NCBI RefSeq assembly: GCF_003464595.1
Contig: NZ_QRZF01000002.1
Span: forward strand, 124,001-188,000
From: Bacteroides intestinalis
GTDB lineage: Bacteria; Bacteroidota; Bacteroidia; Bacteroidales; Bacteroidaceae
Direction of reading: 5' to 3'
Length of the DNA stretch: 64,000 bases
The position numbers were made by a program, and so were the translations under genes. Below are positions 29,565-38,630 of this stretch, in pieces. Position 1 is the first letter of the stretch. Each line of letters begins with the position of its first letter. Under the pieces are notes generated by a model, which had not been told where the DNA came from, ran no database searches, and was given only the letters and a program-made list of their open reading frames with translations.

Positions 29565-30977
29565 ATGGGAGGATTTTTCGGGACAGTCTCCAAAGCGAGC
29601 TGTGTGACGGATTTATTTTACGGTACAGATTATAATTCACATTTAGGAACAAAGCGCGGCGGGCTTGCCACGTATGATGCAGAAGAGGGCATGTTTGCCC
29701 GATCCATTCATAACCTGGAGAGCACTTATTTCCGAACCAAGTTTGAAGACGAACTGGATAAGTTTAAAGGAAATGTCGGAATAGGAATCATCAGCGACAC
29801 AGACCCGCAACCCATCATCATTAACTCCCACCTCGGACGCTTCGCCATTGTAACAGTAGCCAAAATTGTGAATCTGGAAGAAATAGAAGCAGAGCTACTT
29901 TCCCAAAATATGCACTTCGCCGAACTGAGTTCAGGCAATACCAATCAAACCGAGCTTATCTCACTACTCATCATACAAGGAAAAACTTTTGTAGAAGGTA
30001 TAGAAAATGTTTACCGCCGTGTCAAAGGCTCTTGTTCTATGCTGTTGTTATCAGAAGATGGCAGTATCATTGCGGCTCGTGACAAGTGGGGACGCACTCC
30101 GATTGTAATTGGCCGGAAAGAAGGGGCATACGCTGCAACCAGTGAGTCAAGCAGTTTCCCGAATCTGGATTATGAAATAGACCGCTATCTCGGTCCGGGA
30201 GAGATTGTTCGTATGACTGCCGATGGAGTGGAACAATTGCGGAAGCCGGAGGAAAAGATGCAGATTTGTTCTTTCCTGTGGGTATATTACGGTTTTCCCA
30301 CTTCCTGCTATGAAGGTCGCAATGTAGAGGAAGTGCGTTTTACCAGTGGCTTGAAGATGGGGCAGAACGATGATTCTGAAGTAGATTGTGCTTGCGGTAT
30401 TCCTGATTCCGGTGTGGGCATGGCTTTAGGATATGCCGAAGGAAAAGGAGTTCCTTATCACCGTGCCATTTCTAAATATACACCGACATGGCCGCGCAGT
30501 TTCACTCCCAGTAAGCAGGAGATGCGCTCATTGGTGGCAAAGATGAAACTGATACCGAACCGTGCCATGCTGGAAGGTAAGCGCTTATTGTTCTGTGACG
30601 ACTCCATAGTACGGGGAACGCAACTACGGGATAATGTGAAGGTGCTGTATGAATATGGTGCCAAGGAAGTACATATCCGCATTGCTTGTCCGCCGTTGAT
30701 TTATGCTTGTCCGTTTGTAGGTTTCACGGCATCCAAGAGTCCGTTGGAACTGATTACACGTCGCGTTATAGAAGAACTGGAGGGAGATGCAGACAAGAAT
30801 CTGGAGAAATATGCCACTACCGGTTCTCCGGAATATGAGAAGATGGTCAGCATTATTGCCGAACGCTTTGGCCTTACAACTTTGAAGTTTAATACCCTGG
30901 AAACTCTCATCGAGTCCATCGGATTGCCGAAATGTAAGGTTTGTACACATTGTTTTGATGGAAGTAGTTGCTTTTAA
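29565..30977 (+). CDS. PurF-like amidophosphoribosyltransferase lacking the nucleophilic Cys2
   Basis: A 470-residue protein with the PurF architecture: an N-terminal class II glutamine amidotransferase (Ntn) domain and a C-terminal phosphoribosyltransferase domain. PurF starts MCGIFG and exposes Cys2 as nucleophile after Met removal. Here the start is MGGFFG, so the nucleophile is Gly, although the rest of the Ntn domain is kept (GTKRGGLATYD, SSGNTNQTELI). The PRT domain has an intact PRPP loop, LLFCDDSIVRGTQL with D345-D346. The C-terminus is cysteine-rich (CKVCTHCFDGSSCF) and may bind metal or an iron-sulfur cluster. It may use free ammonia, or another amine or acceptor; a standard PurF is presumably encoded elsewhere. 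A strong terminator follows. Confidence 0.85.
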   Translation: MGGFFGTVSKASCVTDLFYGTDYNSHLGTKRGGLATYDAEEGMFARSIHNLESTYFRTKFEDELDKFKGNVGIGIISDTDPQPIIINSHLGRFAIVTVAKIVNLEEIEAELLSQNMHFAELSSGNTNQTELISLLIIQGKTFVEGIENVYRRVKGSCSMLLLSEDGSIIAARDKWGRTPIVIGRKEGAYAATSESSSFPNLDYEIDRYLGPGEIVRMTADGVEQLRKPEEKMQICSFLWVYYGFPTSCYEGRNVEEVRFTSGLKMGQNDDSEVDCACGIPDSGVGMALGYAEGKGVPYHRAISKYTPTWPRSFTPSKQEMRSLVAKMKLIPNRAMLEGKRLLFCDDSIVRGTQLRDNVKVLYEYGAKEVHIRIACPPLIYACPFVGFTASKSPLELITRRVIEELEGDADKNLEKYATTGSPEYEKMVSIIAERFGLTTLKFNTLETLIESIGLPKCKVCTHCFDGSSCF

Positions 30978-31002
30978 GTAACTCTAAATACTAACATTTT
31001 GT

Positions 31003-31043
31003 AAAAAGGGGCGTGAATTGCTTGGCAGTTCACGCCCCTTTTT
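31003..31043 (+). terminator. Rho-independent terminator after the PurF-like gene
   Basis: A perfect 15-bp stem (AAAAAGGGGCGTGAA and its complement) with an 11-nt loop ends in a T run, 26 bp after the stop codon. Confidence 0.9.
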
Positions 31044-31137
31044 CTACCTTTACGGCAGAACTATTGACTACTGTTGATAGACAATTGGTAGTTCATATTC
31101 TTAATCGTAAATTGAAAATTATTAAATCGTAAATATT

Positions 31138-32361
31138 ATGGCTTTAGTAGAACGTTTTTTGAAGTATGTAAGCTTCGACACCCAGTCCAGTGAAGAGACA
31201 GAGGTGACTCCAAGTACTCCGGGGCAAATGGTATTTGCCAAATATCTGAAAGAAGAATTAGAGTCTTTAGGTTTGGAAGACATAACGCTGGATGAGCATG
31301 GCTATTTGTTTGCCACACTTCCGGCAAATATCGATAAACCGGTACCTACTATTGGTTTTATCGCCCACATGGATACCAGTCCCGATATGAGTGGCAAAGA
31401 TGTGTCTCCCCGTATTGTTCAAAACTATGACGGCTTGGACATTGTGCTTTGTGCAGAAGAGAATGTGGTTCTTTCTCCGTCTCAGTTCCCCGAACTGCTG
31501 GATCATAAAGGTGAAGACCTGATCGTTACCAATGGCAAAACATTGTTGGGCGCAGATGATAAAGCAGGTATTGCCGAAATTGTTTCTGCGATAGTGTACC
31601 TGAAAGAGCATCCTGAAATCAAGCATGGCAAGATTCGTATTGGTTTCAATCCGGATGAGGAAATAGGATTGGGCGCACATAAATTCGATGTAGAGAAGTT
31701 CGGTTGCGACTGGGCTTACACAATGGATGGCGGTGAAGTAGGAGAGTTGGAGTTTGAAAACTTCAATGCGGCGTCTGCCAAAATCACCTTCAAAGGTCGC
31801 AATGTACATCCGGGTTACGCCAAGAATAAGATGATTAATTCAATTCGTGTAGCCAACCGCTTCTGTGCGATGTTACCTGCTCATGAAACACCCGAACATA
31901 CTGAAGGTTACGAAGGCTTCTACCATCTCATCAGTTTCAACGGCGATGTAGAGCAGACTACAGTGGCCTATATTATCCGTGATCATGATCGTGCACGTTT
32001 TGAGAGCCGCAAGAAGAAAATAGAACGCTTTGTCAGTGAAATCAATGCTGAATATGGTGAAGGTACGGCAACACTTGAACTCCGTGACCAATACTATAAT
32101 ATGCGTGAGAAGATTGAACCGGTAATGCATATCATTGATACGGCTTTTGCCGCAATGGAGGCTGTAGGTGTGAAACCGAATGTGAAACCTATCCGTGGTG
32201 GTACGGATGGCGCACAGCTTTCTTTCAAAGGTTTGCCTTGCCCCAATATCTTTGCAGGTGGTCTGAACTTCCATGGACGATATGAATTCGCTCCTATCCA
32301 GAATATGGAGAAAGCGATGAAGGTCATCGTGAAGATTGCCGAACTTGTTGCTATAAAATAA
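31138..32361 (+). CDS. pepT: Peptidase T (tripeptide aminopeptidase, M20B)
   Basis: A 407-residue zinc-dependent tripeptidase of normal length that removes the N-terminal residue from tripeptides in the cytoplasm. It has [10 protein letters not shown] with metal ligand H77 and D79, [11 protein letters not shown] (bridging Asp), [11 protein letters not shown] (catalytic Glu pair), [18 protein letters not shown], and [20 protein letters not shown] with a further His ligand after it ([11 protein letters not shown]). gcvT follows 16 bp downstream, so the two probably form a transcription unit supplying amino acids and one-carbon units. Confidence 0.97.
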   Translation: MALVERFLKYVSFDTQSSEETEVTPSTPGQMVFAKYLKEELESLGLEDITLDEHGYLFATLPANIDKPVPTIGFIAHMDTSPDMSGKDVSPRIVQNYDGLDIVLCAEENVVLSPSQFPELLDHKGEDLIVTNGKTLLGADDKAGIAEIVSAIVYLKEHPEIKHGKIRIGFNPDEEIGLGAHKFDVEKFGCDWAYTMDGGEVGELEFENFNAASAKITFKGRNVHPGYAKNKMINSIRVANRFCAMLPAHETPEHTEGYEGFYHLISFNGDVEQTTVAYIIRDHDRARFESRKKKIERFVSEINAEYGEGTATLELRDQYYNMREKIEPVMHIIDTAFAAMEAVGVKPNVKPIRGGTDGAQLSFKGLPCPNIFAGGLNFHGRYEFAPIQNMEKAMKVIVKIAELVAIK

Positions 32362-32377
32362 TTTAATACCTTAAGAC

Positions 32378-33463
32378 ATGAAAACCACTCCGTTTACAGA
32401 AAAACATATCTCGCTGGGTGCTAAGATGCATGAGTTTGCGGGATATAATATGCCGATAGAATATTCCGGTATCATTGATGAACACCTCACCGTTTGTAAT
32501 GCTGTGGGTGTATTCGACGTTTCCCACATGGGAGAATTCTGGGTGAAAGGCCCTAATGCGTTAGCTTTTCTTCAGAAAGTGACTTCCAATAATGTGGCTG
32601 CCCTGACTCCGGGCAAGGTGCAATATACCTGTTTTCCCAACGAAGAAGGCGGTATCGTAGATGACTTGCTGGTTTATCATTATGAACCGGAGAAATACCT
32701 GCTGGTAGTGAATGCTTCGAATATAGAAAAAGACTGGAACTGGTGCGTTTCGCACAATACCGAAGGTGCTGAATTGGAAAATGCTTCCGACCACATGGCT
32801 CAACTTGCCGTACAGGGACCGAAAGCCATTCTTGCTTTGCAGAAACTGACGAGTATAAACTTGTCGGAACTGCCGTATTACACCTTTACGCATGGTGAGT
32901 TTGCCGGTGAGAAAGATGTGATTATTTCCAATACCGGCTATACCGGTGCAGGAGGTTTTGAGCTTTACTTCTATCCCGAAGCTGCCATGAAGATTTGGAA
33001 TGCCGTGTTTGAGGCAGGTGAAGAATTTGGCATTAAGCCGATTGGCTTGGGTGCACGCGATACGCTTCGTCTGGAAATGGGCTTCTGCCTGTATGGCAAT
33101 GATCTGGATGATACGACATCACCTATTGAAGCCGGTTTGGGGTGGATTACCAAGTTTGCTGAAGGTAAGAACTTTATCAATCGTCCGATGCTTGAAAAGC
33201 AGAAAACGGAAGGTACTGTCCGTAAATTGGTCGGTTTTGAAATGGTGGACCGTGGAATTCCCCGTCATGGATATGAACTGTTCAATACAGAAGGCGAAGC
33301 TATCGGAGTAGTAACCTCAGGTACTATGTCGCCTACTCGCAAGATTGGTATCGGTATGGGCTATGTAAAACCGGAATATAGCAAGATAGGTACGGAGATT
33401 TGCATTGATATGCGTGGACGCAAACTGAAAGCGGTAGTGGTTCGTCCGCCATTCCGTAAATAA
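32378..33463 (+). CDS. gcvT: Glycine cleavage system T protein (aminomethyltransferase)
   Basis: A 361-residue tetrahydrofolate-dependent aminomethyltransferase of normal length. It takes the aminomethyl group from the lipoylated H protein and forms 5,10-methylene-THF and ammonia. It shows [31 protein letters not shown] with the conserved catalytic-loop Asp/His region, [27 protein letters not shown] and [20 protein letters not shown]. The other glycine cleavage genes are not in the window. It lies 16 bp after pepT and is followed by an exceptional 37-bp inverted repeat. Confidence 0.97.
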   Translation: MKTTPFTEKHISLGAKMHEFAGYNMPIEYSGIIDEHLTVCNAVGVFDVSHMGEFWVKGPNALAFLQKVTSNNVAALTPGKVQYTCFPNEEGGIVDDLLVYHYEPEKYLLVVNASNIEKDWNWCVSHNTEGAELENASDHMAQLAVQGPKAILALQKLTSINLSELPYYTFTHGEFAGEKDVIISNTGYTGAGGFELYFYPEAAMKIWNAVFEAGEEFGIKPIGLGARDTLRLEMGFCLYGNDLDDTTSPIEAGLGWITKFAEGKNFINRPMLEKQKTEGTVRKLVGFEMVDRGIPRHGYELFNTEGEAIGVVTSGTMSPTRKIGIGMGYVKPEYSKIGTEICIDMRGRKLKAVVVRPPFRK

Positions 33464-33468
33464 GAGGA

Positions 33469-33560
33469 GTCTTTTTCACCACAGATTACACGGATTTACA
33501 CAGATTAAATTATCAATATAAATATCTGTGTAAATCCGTGTAATCTGTGGTGAAAAAGAC
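33469..33560. repeat. Perfect 37-bp inverted repeat between convergent genes
   Basis: Arms at 33469-33505 and 33524-33560 are perfectly complementary over 37 bp with an 18-nt AT-rich loop. Each arm is internally periodic (CAGATTACA, CGGATTTACA, CAGAT at about 10-bp spacing). It starts 6 bp after the gcvT stop and ends 18 bp before the stop of the convergent M48-like gene. The outer ends (GTCTTTTTC..GAAAAAGAC) could supply a T tract on both strands, so it may act as a bidirectional terminator. Its size and periodicity resemble a dispersed repeat element more than a simple terminator. Confidence 0.9.
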
Positions 33561-33578
33561 TTTATAACATTCTTTCCT

Positions 33579-35099
33579 TTATAGTCTGTTGATCTTATCT
33601 AATAATTGATTGGCCCAGGCTATTTCTTTGCTTGTCCATTCTTCCTCTTCTCCTTGCACTCCTTGTTCCTGATACCGGGAAAGTAATCCCAGATATTCCT
33701 TCAATGTGCCGGCGGCTTTAGCCTGTTTATTCATGCGCATTAGCAATAGAATTTCCTGTTTATATATGTCAAGATTCGGACTGTCTCCTGCTAGTTTTTT
33801 GGCTTTCCAAAGCAGAGTGGCACATTCTTCGTTTACCTCTTCTGTGTTGTAAAGCGCCATCCGTGATTTTGCTAAGATAACGTAATCATGGTCGGTAGCC
33901 AGATTGTTATTGATATTCTTCTGTATTAACCTTTCGGCTTCTTCATACCGTTGGTCTGCCATATTCATGGCTGCGTTGAAAGTCACTACATCCGATGTCG
34001 CTTTGAGATAAGGATGACTGATTTGGTTTTCTGCCTCACCGGCTTTGTCTATTCGCTTTTTCAGGTTGTCGATGCTGCCGTAACGAAGCAGCTTATGACC
34101 GCGTTGCTGTATATTATAGTATCCGATGACTTTGGAAAGTGCAGACGCCAATCCATCGGGATTCATCCCCTTGAATTCCAATAACTCACGTGCAACCCGG
34201 TCGGCTGCGTATTCCTGGTTATTCTTGTAATTCATTCCCAGGCGATTCACTACATTTACATTCAGCAGGGCGGCAACGCTTCCGATGCTGGCAACAGCGC
34301 CTACGCCTAAAGCCGTATCGTCGTCATCCCAGTATGCCACTTCCAGAGCTACTTCGGCAGTGACGGCAAGAACAGTTCCCCAAAAAGCTGCCCGCTTGGC
34401 ACGGCGTTCAGCACGGTAGATGTTATTAACCTGATGGTCCAGTACGAAATGAGACATCTCATTGGCAATAATGGCGGCAAGTTCATCCTCCGAATCAAGT
34501 GTGCAGAGCAGACCGGTACTAATCAGCATTGTGCCGTTGGGCAGCATGTAAGCATCCGGTTCGGGCGACTGGATGACGCGTACATTCAACCGTTCGCTGC
34601 GATTGGGATCTATGCCGGTGGCAGTCAGTTTCGCAAAGATATTCTGTACGTACGAAGTGATGAAATCATCCTCATAGCCGATCTCTTCCAGCTTGTACAG
34701 GTAATCCCGACATTCTTCGTCCACTTCCTTGCGCAACTTAGAGTTATATCCGCGTTCGCCGAAATACTCATATAGATGTTGTTTCAGATAAGTTTGCTGC
34801 CAAAACTCCTGATTGGTTTCGGGAGGTGAGAGTTTAATGGTTTTCAGAGCAGAAGCAGGTACTGCGAATTGTATACCATTGATTTCGGTTGCATAGAAAA
34901 TGTCGGGACCTGCCTGGTCTGCCGATTTCATTTTCACTACCTTGCGGATCACTACGGGAGTGCCGGCAGGAAAATTCTCATACTGTTGTTGTAGTTCGCC
35001 TTTTATGGCAATCGGGCCGCTCAAGTCTTTCTGTCTGGCAGCAAATCCTGCCGTGGAGAGGAGGACGGCGAGGATAACGAAAGTGATAAGACGTTTCAT
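33579..35099 (-). CDS. M48-family metalloprotease-like exported protein with altered HExxH
   Basis: 506 residues from the ATG at 35099, chosen because MKRLITFVILAVLLSTAGFA is a clean signal peptide; a longer frame to 35135 adds 12 unlikely residues. The middle resembles BepA/M48 peptidases: LDSEDELAAIIANEMSHFVLDH, and NNQEYAADRVARELLEFKGMNP with the third-ligand E296. The zinc motif HExxH is changed to N213-E214-M-S-H217, so the first His ligand is lost. A TPR-like helical C-terminal half follows (about 370-500). It is probably periplasmic. Loss of the ligand suggests weak or no protease activity, perhaps a chaperone-like role; the sequence alone cannot decide. Confidence 0.8.
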   Translation of the reverse strand: MKRLITFVILAVLLSTAGFAARQKDLSGPIAIKGELQQQYENFPAGTPVVIRKVVKMKSADQAGPDIFYATEINGIQFAVPASALKTIKLSPPETNQEFWQQTYLKQHLYEYFGERGYNSKLRKEVDEECRDYLYKLEEIGYEDDFITSYVQNIFAKLTATGIDPNRSERLNVRVIQSPEPDAYMLPNGTMLISTGLLCTLDSEDELAAIIANEMSHFVLDHQVNNIYRAERRAKRAAFWGTVLAVTAEVALEVAYWDDDDTALGVGAVASIGSVAALLNVNVVNRLGMNYKNNQEYAADRVARELLEFKGMNPDGLASALSKVIGYYNIQQRGHKLLRYGSIDNLKKRIDKAGEAENQISHPYLKATSDVVTFNAAMNMADQRYEEAERLIQKNINNNLATDHDYVILAKSRMALYNTEEVNEECATLLWKAKKLAGDSPNLDIYKQEILLLMRMNKQAKAAGTLKEYLGLLSRYQEQGVQGEEEEWTSKEIAWANQLLDKINRL

Positions 35100-35220
35100 A
35101 TGGATTCGTTTATGGTTTGTACAATTGACTTGCAATCAAAATTGCTGATACAAAAATAGGAAAGAGTTTTCTCTCTTTCCCGTTCTTTTCCCTACAAAGT
35201 GATAGGGAATTTCCTATAAT

Positions 35221-35257
35221 AAAAAAGGGAAGACTTCGTGAAAGTCTTCCCTTTTTT
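35221..35257. terminator. Terminator downstream of rpmE2
   Basis: A 16-bp stem (six A-T pairs around GGGAAGACTT / AAGTCTTCCC) with a 5-nt loop. It lies 21 bp after the L31 gene on the minus strand and is T-rich on both sides. Confidence 0.88.
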
Positions 35258-35277
35258 AACTTCAAAAGAAGTCAATT

Positions 35278-35532
35278 TTATTTCTTCTTACGGTCACCGT
35301 AGCGGCTCATGAACTTATCAACGCGACCAGCTGTATCCACCAATGTAGATTTACCAGTATAGAACGGGTGAGAAGTGTTAGAGATTTCCATCTTTACCAA
35401 CGGATAAGTTTCACCTTCAAACTCGATGGTTTCTTTCGTATTTACGGTTGAACGAGACAAGAACATGTCACCATTAGACATATCTTTGAATACTACCGGA
35501 CGGTAATTTTCAGGATGAATACCTTTTTTCAT
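35278..35532 (-). CDS. rpmE2: 50S ribosomal protein L31 type B
   Basis: An 84-residue L31 of the type B (zinc-free) form. It starts [21 protein letters not shown] and has [24 protein letters not shown] near the C-terminus. The four zinc-binding cysteines of type A L31 are absent; the protein contains no cysteine at all. It has its own near-ideal promoter and a strong terminator, so it is monocistronic. Confidence 0.97.
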   Translation of the reverse strand: MKKGIHPENYRPVVFKDMSNGDMFLSRSTVNTKETIEFEGETYPLVKMEISNTSHPFYTGKSTLVDTAGRVDKFMSRYGDRKKK

Positions 35533-35612
35533 TTCAATATTTGTTTTTTTAATTATTATATTCGGTTACTATTTTGGTAATAAATAGTGTAATGGTCTTA
35601 TTTTTCAGAGCG

Positions 35613-35643
35613 CAAAGATAGTGCAAGTCGCAGATAATACAAA
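35613..35643 (-). promoter_or_regulatory. Bacteroides-type promoter of rpmE2
   Basis: On the minus strand TTTG (35643-35640) and TATCTTTG (35620-35613) are separated by exactly 19 nt, the consensus Bacteroides -33/-7 spacing, about 80 bp before the L31 start codon. Confidence 0.8.
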
Positions 35644-35678
35644 ATAAATTCAGATTTATTTTTGCTTAAGGTGCAGTC

Positions 35679-35686
35679 TACCTTTG
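35679..35686 (+). promoter_or_regulatory. Candidate -7 element for the endonuclease/phosphatase-family gene
   Basis: TACCTTTG matches TAnnTTTG. A TTTG lies only 14 nt upstream (35661), shorter than the usual 19. The element is 105 bp before the start codon. Confidence 0.35.
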
Positions 35687-35791
35687 TTTAAAGGCAGTGT
35701 ATTTCTCCGATTTAGAAAAAAGTTCCCTCAAAAAATAGGTTTATCGCTTTTTATTTCAGATTTTTGCATAGTATTTTAATTTATATTCAGC

Positions 35792-36799
35792 ATGAAGAAG
35801 CTACTTTTCTTAATTTCCCTATGGCTCTGCGTCACTACGGCAGGTGCCCAGCAGAACGAGCGGGATCTGTATAGTGTTGCGTTTTATAATCTTGAGAACC
35901 TGTTTGATACGATTCATGATGCAGGTAAGAACGACCTTGAATTTTTGCCTTCCGGCAGTTATGCATGGACGGCTGAGAAGTATGAGGCTAAGTTGAAGAA
36001 CCTTGCCAAAGTTCTGAATGAAGTATCGCGCGACCGCGTACCTGAAGGACCCGCCGTTATCGGTGTAGCCGAAGCTGAAAACAATCGGGTACTGACAGAT
36101 TTGGTAAGCCAGCCGGCTATATCCAACTATAAATTCGTGCATTACGAAGGTCCGGATAAACGAGGCATTGATTGCGCCTTACTTTATGATCCGGAACAAT
36201 TCACCGTTACCAATTCCAAACTGGTGCTTTCCACTCCTTTTGAAGGGGACACTGTGCATCTGACGCGTGGTTTCCTTATTGTAGACGGGCAGATGGCGGG
36301 CGAACGCGTTTGTTTCATCGTCAATCACTGGCCTTCCCGTGGAGCTAAGTCTCCGGTACGTGTACATGCAGCCAAGCAGGTGCGGGCATTGACAGACTCC
36401 CTGATGCGTACGGACAAGAAACTGAAACTGATAGTCATGGGTGATATGAACGACGATCCCATGGACGAAAGCATGGCTACACTGGGCGCACGCAAGTATA
36501 CGAAGCAAGTGAAGAAGGGTGAATTCTATAATCCCTGGTGGGAAACCCTTGAAGATAAAGGTGTGGGAACATTGCTCTATCGTGGCAAGTGGAACTTGTT
36601 CGACCAGATTGTAGTCTCCCGTCCTTTGCTGAAAGCCAAGAAAGGTTTGAAGTACGATCATAATGAAGTCTTTATCCGTGAGTATCTTTTTCAGCAGGAT
36701 GGCAAGTACAAAGGTTCTCCCTTGCGTACGCATGGCGGACGTGTTTGGTTGAATGGCTACAGCGACCATTTGCCCACTATCATTTATTTGAAAAAGTAA
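35792..36799 (+). CDS. Exported endonuclease/exonuclease/phosphatase-family protein
   Basis: A 335-residue protein with a cleavable signal peptide (MKKLLFLISLWLCVTTAGA-QQ). It has the full set of EEP-fold motifs: ENLFDT (Asn/metal), VAEAENN (metal Glu), NHWPSR (catalytic His region), GDMNDDP (metal Asp/Asn) and the terminal YSDHLPTI (catalytic Asp-His). It is probably a periplasmic or secreted Mg2+-dependent phosphodiesterase; the substrate could be nucleic acid, a phospholipid headgroup or a sugar phosphate. It is monocistronic, with a hairpin terminator 24 bp after the stop. Confidence 0.88.
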   Translation: MKKLLFLISLWLCVTTAGAQQNERDLYSVAFYNLENLFDTIHDAGKNDLEFLPSGSYAWTAEKYEAKLKNLAKVLNEVSRDRVPEGPAVIGVAEAENNRVLTDLVSQPAISNYKFVHYEGPDKRGIDCALLYDPEQFTVTNSKLVLSTPFEGDTVHLTRGFLIVDGQMAGERVCFIVNHWPSRGAKSPVRVHAAKQVRALTDSLMRTDKKLKLIVMGDMNDDPMDESMATLGARKYTKQVKKGEFYNPWWETLEDKGVGTLLYRGKWNLFDQIVVSRPLLKAKKGLKYDHNEVFIREYLFQQDGKYKGSPLRTHGGRVWLNGYSDHLPTIIYLKK

Positions 36800-36822
36800 T
36801 ATATAATAATGTGTAAACGAAG

Positions 36823-36849
36823 ACCGGGAAGCTAAACTTGCTTTCCGGT
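36823..36849 (+). terminator. Rho-independent terminator after the endonuclease/phosphatase-family gene
   Basis: A 10-bp stem with one G-U pair (ACCGGGAAGC / GCTTTCCGGT) and a 7-nt loop is followed by seven T. Confidence 0.82.
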
Positions 36850-37033
36850 TTTTTTGTTATATATATAAAGGTATGCAGAAGAGGCTGATAAAGGCTACAG
36901 ATGAAAAGAGTTTGTAACATAGAGATTACAATATTCTGTTAAAATCATCCAATAGCTTTAAAATAGAATTGTTTCAATGGGGATAATACGATAATTTATT
37001 CCCAACCTGTTCTTCCATTTGAAGGATAATGCT

Positions 37034-37041
37034 TACTTTTG
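37034..37041 (+). promoter_or_regulatory. Candidate -7 element for the aldolase gene
   Basis: TACTTTTG matches TAnnTTTG, 39 bp before the aldolase ATG. No TTTG lies at the ideal distance. Confidence 0.45.
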
Positions 37042-37080
37042 CGTAGAATTTTTATTCACTAACAATAAACTTTAAACAAA

Positions 37081-38085
37081 ATGATTAATTACAAAGATTT
37101 AGGGCTCGTAAACACAAGAGAAATGTTTGCGAAAGCTATTAAAGGTGGATATGCTATCCCGGCTTTCAACTTTAATAATATGGAACAGTTGCAGGCTATT
37201 GTAAAGGCTGCTGTTGAAACCAAATCTCCGGTAATCCTCCAAGTATCTAAAGGTGCCCGTCAATATGCTAACCAGACATTGTTGCGTTACATGGCAGAAG
37301 GTGCTGTAGAATATGCAAAGGAACTGGGTTGCAAACACCCTGAAATCGTTCTTCACCTCGACCACGGAGATACATTCGAAACTTGCAAGTCTTGTATCGA
37401 TATGGGCTTCTCTTCAGTTATGATCGACGGTTCTCATCTGCCTTACGAAGAAAACGTTGCTTTGACGAAGAAGGTAGTTGACTACGCTCATCAATTTGAT
37501 GTAACTGTAGAAGGCGAACTTGGTGTATTGGCTGGTGTAGAAGACGAAGTTTCTGCTGAACATCATACTTATACTGACCCTGAAGAAGTAATCGACTTTG
37601 CTACTCGCACAGGTTGTGACTCTTTGGCTATTTCTATCGGTACTTCTCACGGTGCATACAAGTTCAAACCCGAACAATGCCTCGTAGATCCGAAGACTGG
37701 TCGTTTGGTACCTCCTCCTTTGGCATTCGAAGTATTGGACGCTGTAATGGAGAAACTTCCGGGATTCCCCATCGTACTGCACGGATCTTCTTCAGTTCCT
37801 CAGGAAGAAGTTGAAACTATCAACAAGTTTGGTGGCAAGCTGGAAGCTGCTATCGGTATTCCTGAAGAAGAACTGCGTAAGGCTGCTAAGTCTGCAGTTT
37901 GCAAGATCAACATCGACTCAGACTCTCGTCTGGCTATGACTGCTGCTATCCGTAAGGTGTTCGCAGAAAAACCGGCTGAGTTTGACCCGCGTAAGTATCT
38001 TGGCCCGGCTCGTGACAACATGGAAAAGATGTACATGCATAAGATCATCAACGTGCTTGGTTCAGACGGTAAATTGGCTGAATAA
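37081..38085 (+). CDS. fba: Class II fructose-1,6-bisphosphate aldolase
   Basis: A 334-residue zinc-dependent aldolase of the class IIB type that splits fructose-1,6-bisphosphate into two triose phosphates. It has IPAFNFNNMEQLQAIV, VLHLDHGDTFETCK with catalytic D94 and zinc ligand H95, SSVMIDGSHLPYEENV, VEGELGVLAGVEDEV, ISIGTSHGAYKF (zinc His) and IVLHGSSSVP (zinc His). It is cytoplasmic, with a -7 element upstream and its own terminator. Together with enolase it is the second glycolytic enzyme in the window, but the two genes are far apart and not cotranscribed. Confidence 0.97.
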   Translation: MINYKDLGLVNTREMFAKAIKGGYAIPAFNFNNMEQLQAIVKAAVETKSPVILQVSKGARQYANQTLLRYMAEGAVEYAKELGCKHPEIVLHLDHGDTFETCKSCIDMGFSSVMIDGSHLPYEENVALTKKVVDYAHQFDVTVEGELGVLAGVEDEVSAEHHTYTDPEEVIDFATRTGCDSLAISIGTSHGAYKFKPEQCLVDPKTGRLVPPPLAFEVLDAVMEKLPGFPIVLHGSSSVPQEEVETINKFGGKLEAAIGIPEEELRKAAKSAVCKINIDSDSRLAMTAAIRKVFAEKPAEFDPRKYLGPARDNMEKMYMHKIINVLGSDGKLAE

Positions 38086-38109
38086 TCCACGGGATTTTAG
38101 ACTGAATAG

Positions 38110-38137
38110 AAGGCTGCTCTTGAAAAAGGGCAGCCTT
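38110..38137 (+). terminator. Rho-independent terminator after the aldolase gene
   Basis: A 12-bp stem with one G-U pair (AAGGCTGC inner TCTT) and a tight loop, followed by six T, starts 25 bp after the stop codon. Confidence 0.88.
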
Positions 38138-38365
38138 TTTTCGTGGTCAGTAGTCAAGCCGGTTTTTCATTTCCTCAGAACAATTTTATAGAATGCTATG
38201 AGGTTGAAGTATGGCTTTAAGTCCGTTCATGCGAAAAATTCTCTATTCGCGATGTGATTTCTTCTTTTTCACCTTCAAGCAATCGATATGGCATTATTTG
38301 AAGCCCGGTATCCTTAGCCATAAGGTAATGTCAACATTTCAGTTTAATAGTGATAAACTGGAAAT

Positions 38366-38394
38366 TTTGAAGATATTTGCTCCGAGTATCTTTG
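38366..38394 (+). promoter_or_regulatory. Promoter-like element with the -7 box inside a 7-bp inverted repeat
   Basis: TTTG (38366-38369) and TATCTTTG (38387-38394) are 17 nt apart. The -7 box is bracketed exactly by CTCCGAG (38380-38386) and CTCGGAG (38395-38401). No ORF follows before the terminator at 38631. Confidence 0.5.
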
Positions 38395-38530
38395 CTCGGA
38401 GAATAATGACGAGATAATCAATGCACTTGATTTACATTTATAGTGAAGAGATGGATAGAGGTTTTTAGATATAAATCGATAAGTAATAATTCTAGTCAAT
38501 TGTAAGCACTCCATTAATAACTGTAATCAG

Positions 38531-38596
38531 CGTTTTTAAAGAATAATAGCTACGTTTTTTAAGAATGTTCTCTGCGTTTATTAACAGCGCAAAAAC
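38531..38596. repeat. Three degenerate 22-bp-period repeats
   Basis: CGTTTTT(A/T)AA-like units start at 38531, 38553 and 38575, an exact 22-bp spacing. The third unit is more diverged (CGTTTATTAA). The period equals that of the array at 10492, although the sequences differ. Confidence 0.5.
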
Positions 38597-38630
38597 AGGT
38601 AGTTAGATCTGAATTGAATATATATCAACA

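Noticed and set aside
33469..33560. Interpreting the 37-bp inverted repeat as a CRISPR repeat pair or insertion-sequence ends.
   Set aside because: Only two arms exist, there is no transposase or spacer array, and the loop is 18 nt.
38211..38417. A 68-codon ORF in the gene-free region.
   Set aside because: Composition is not protein-like, it has no family resemblance, and it runs through the promoter-like element at 38366-38394.
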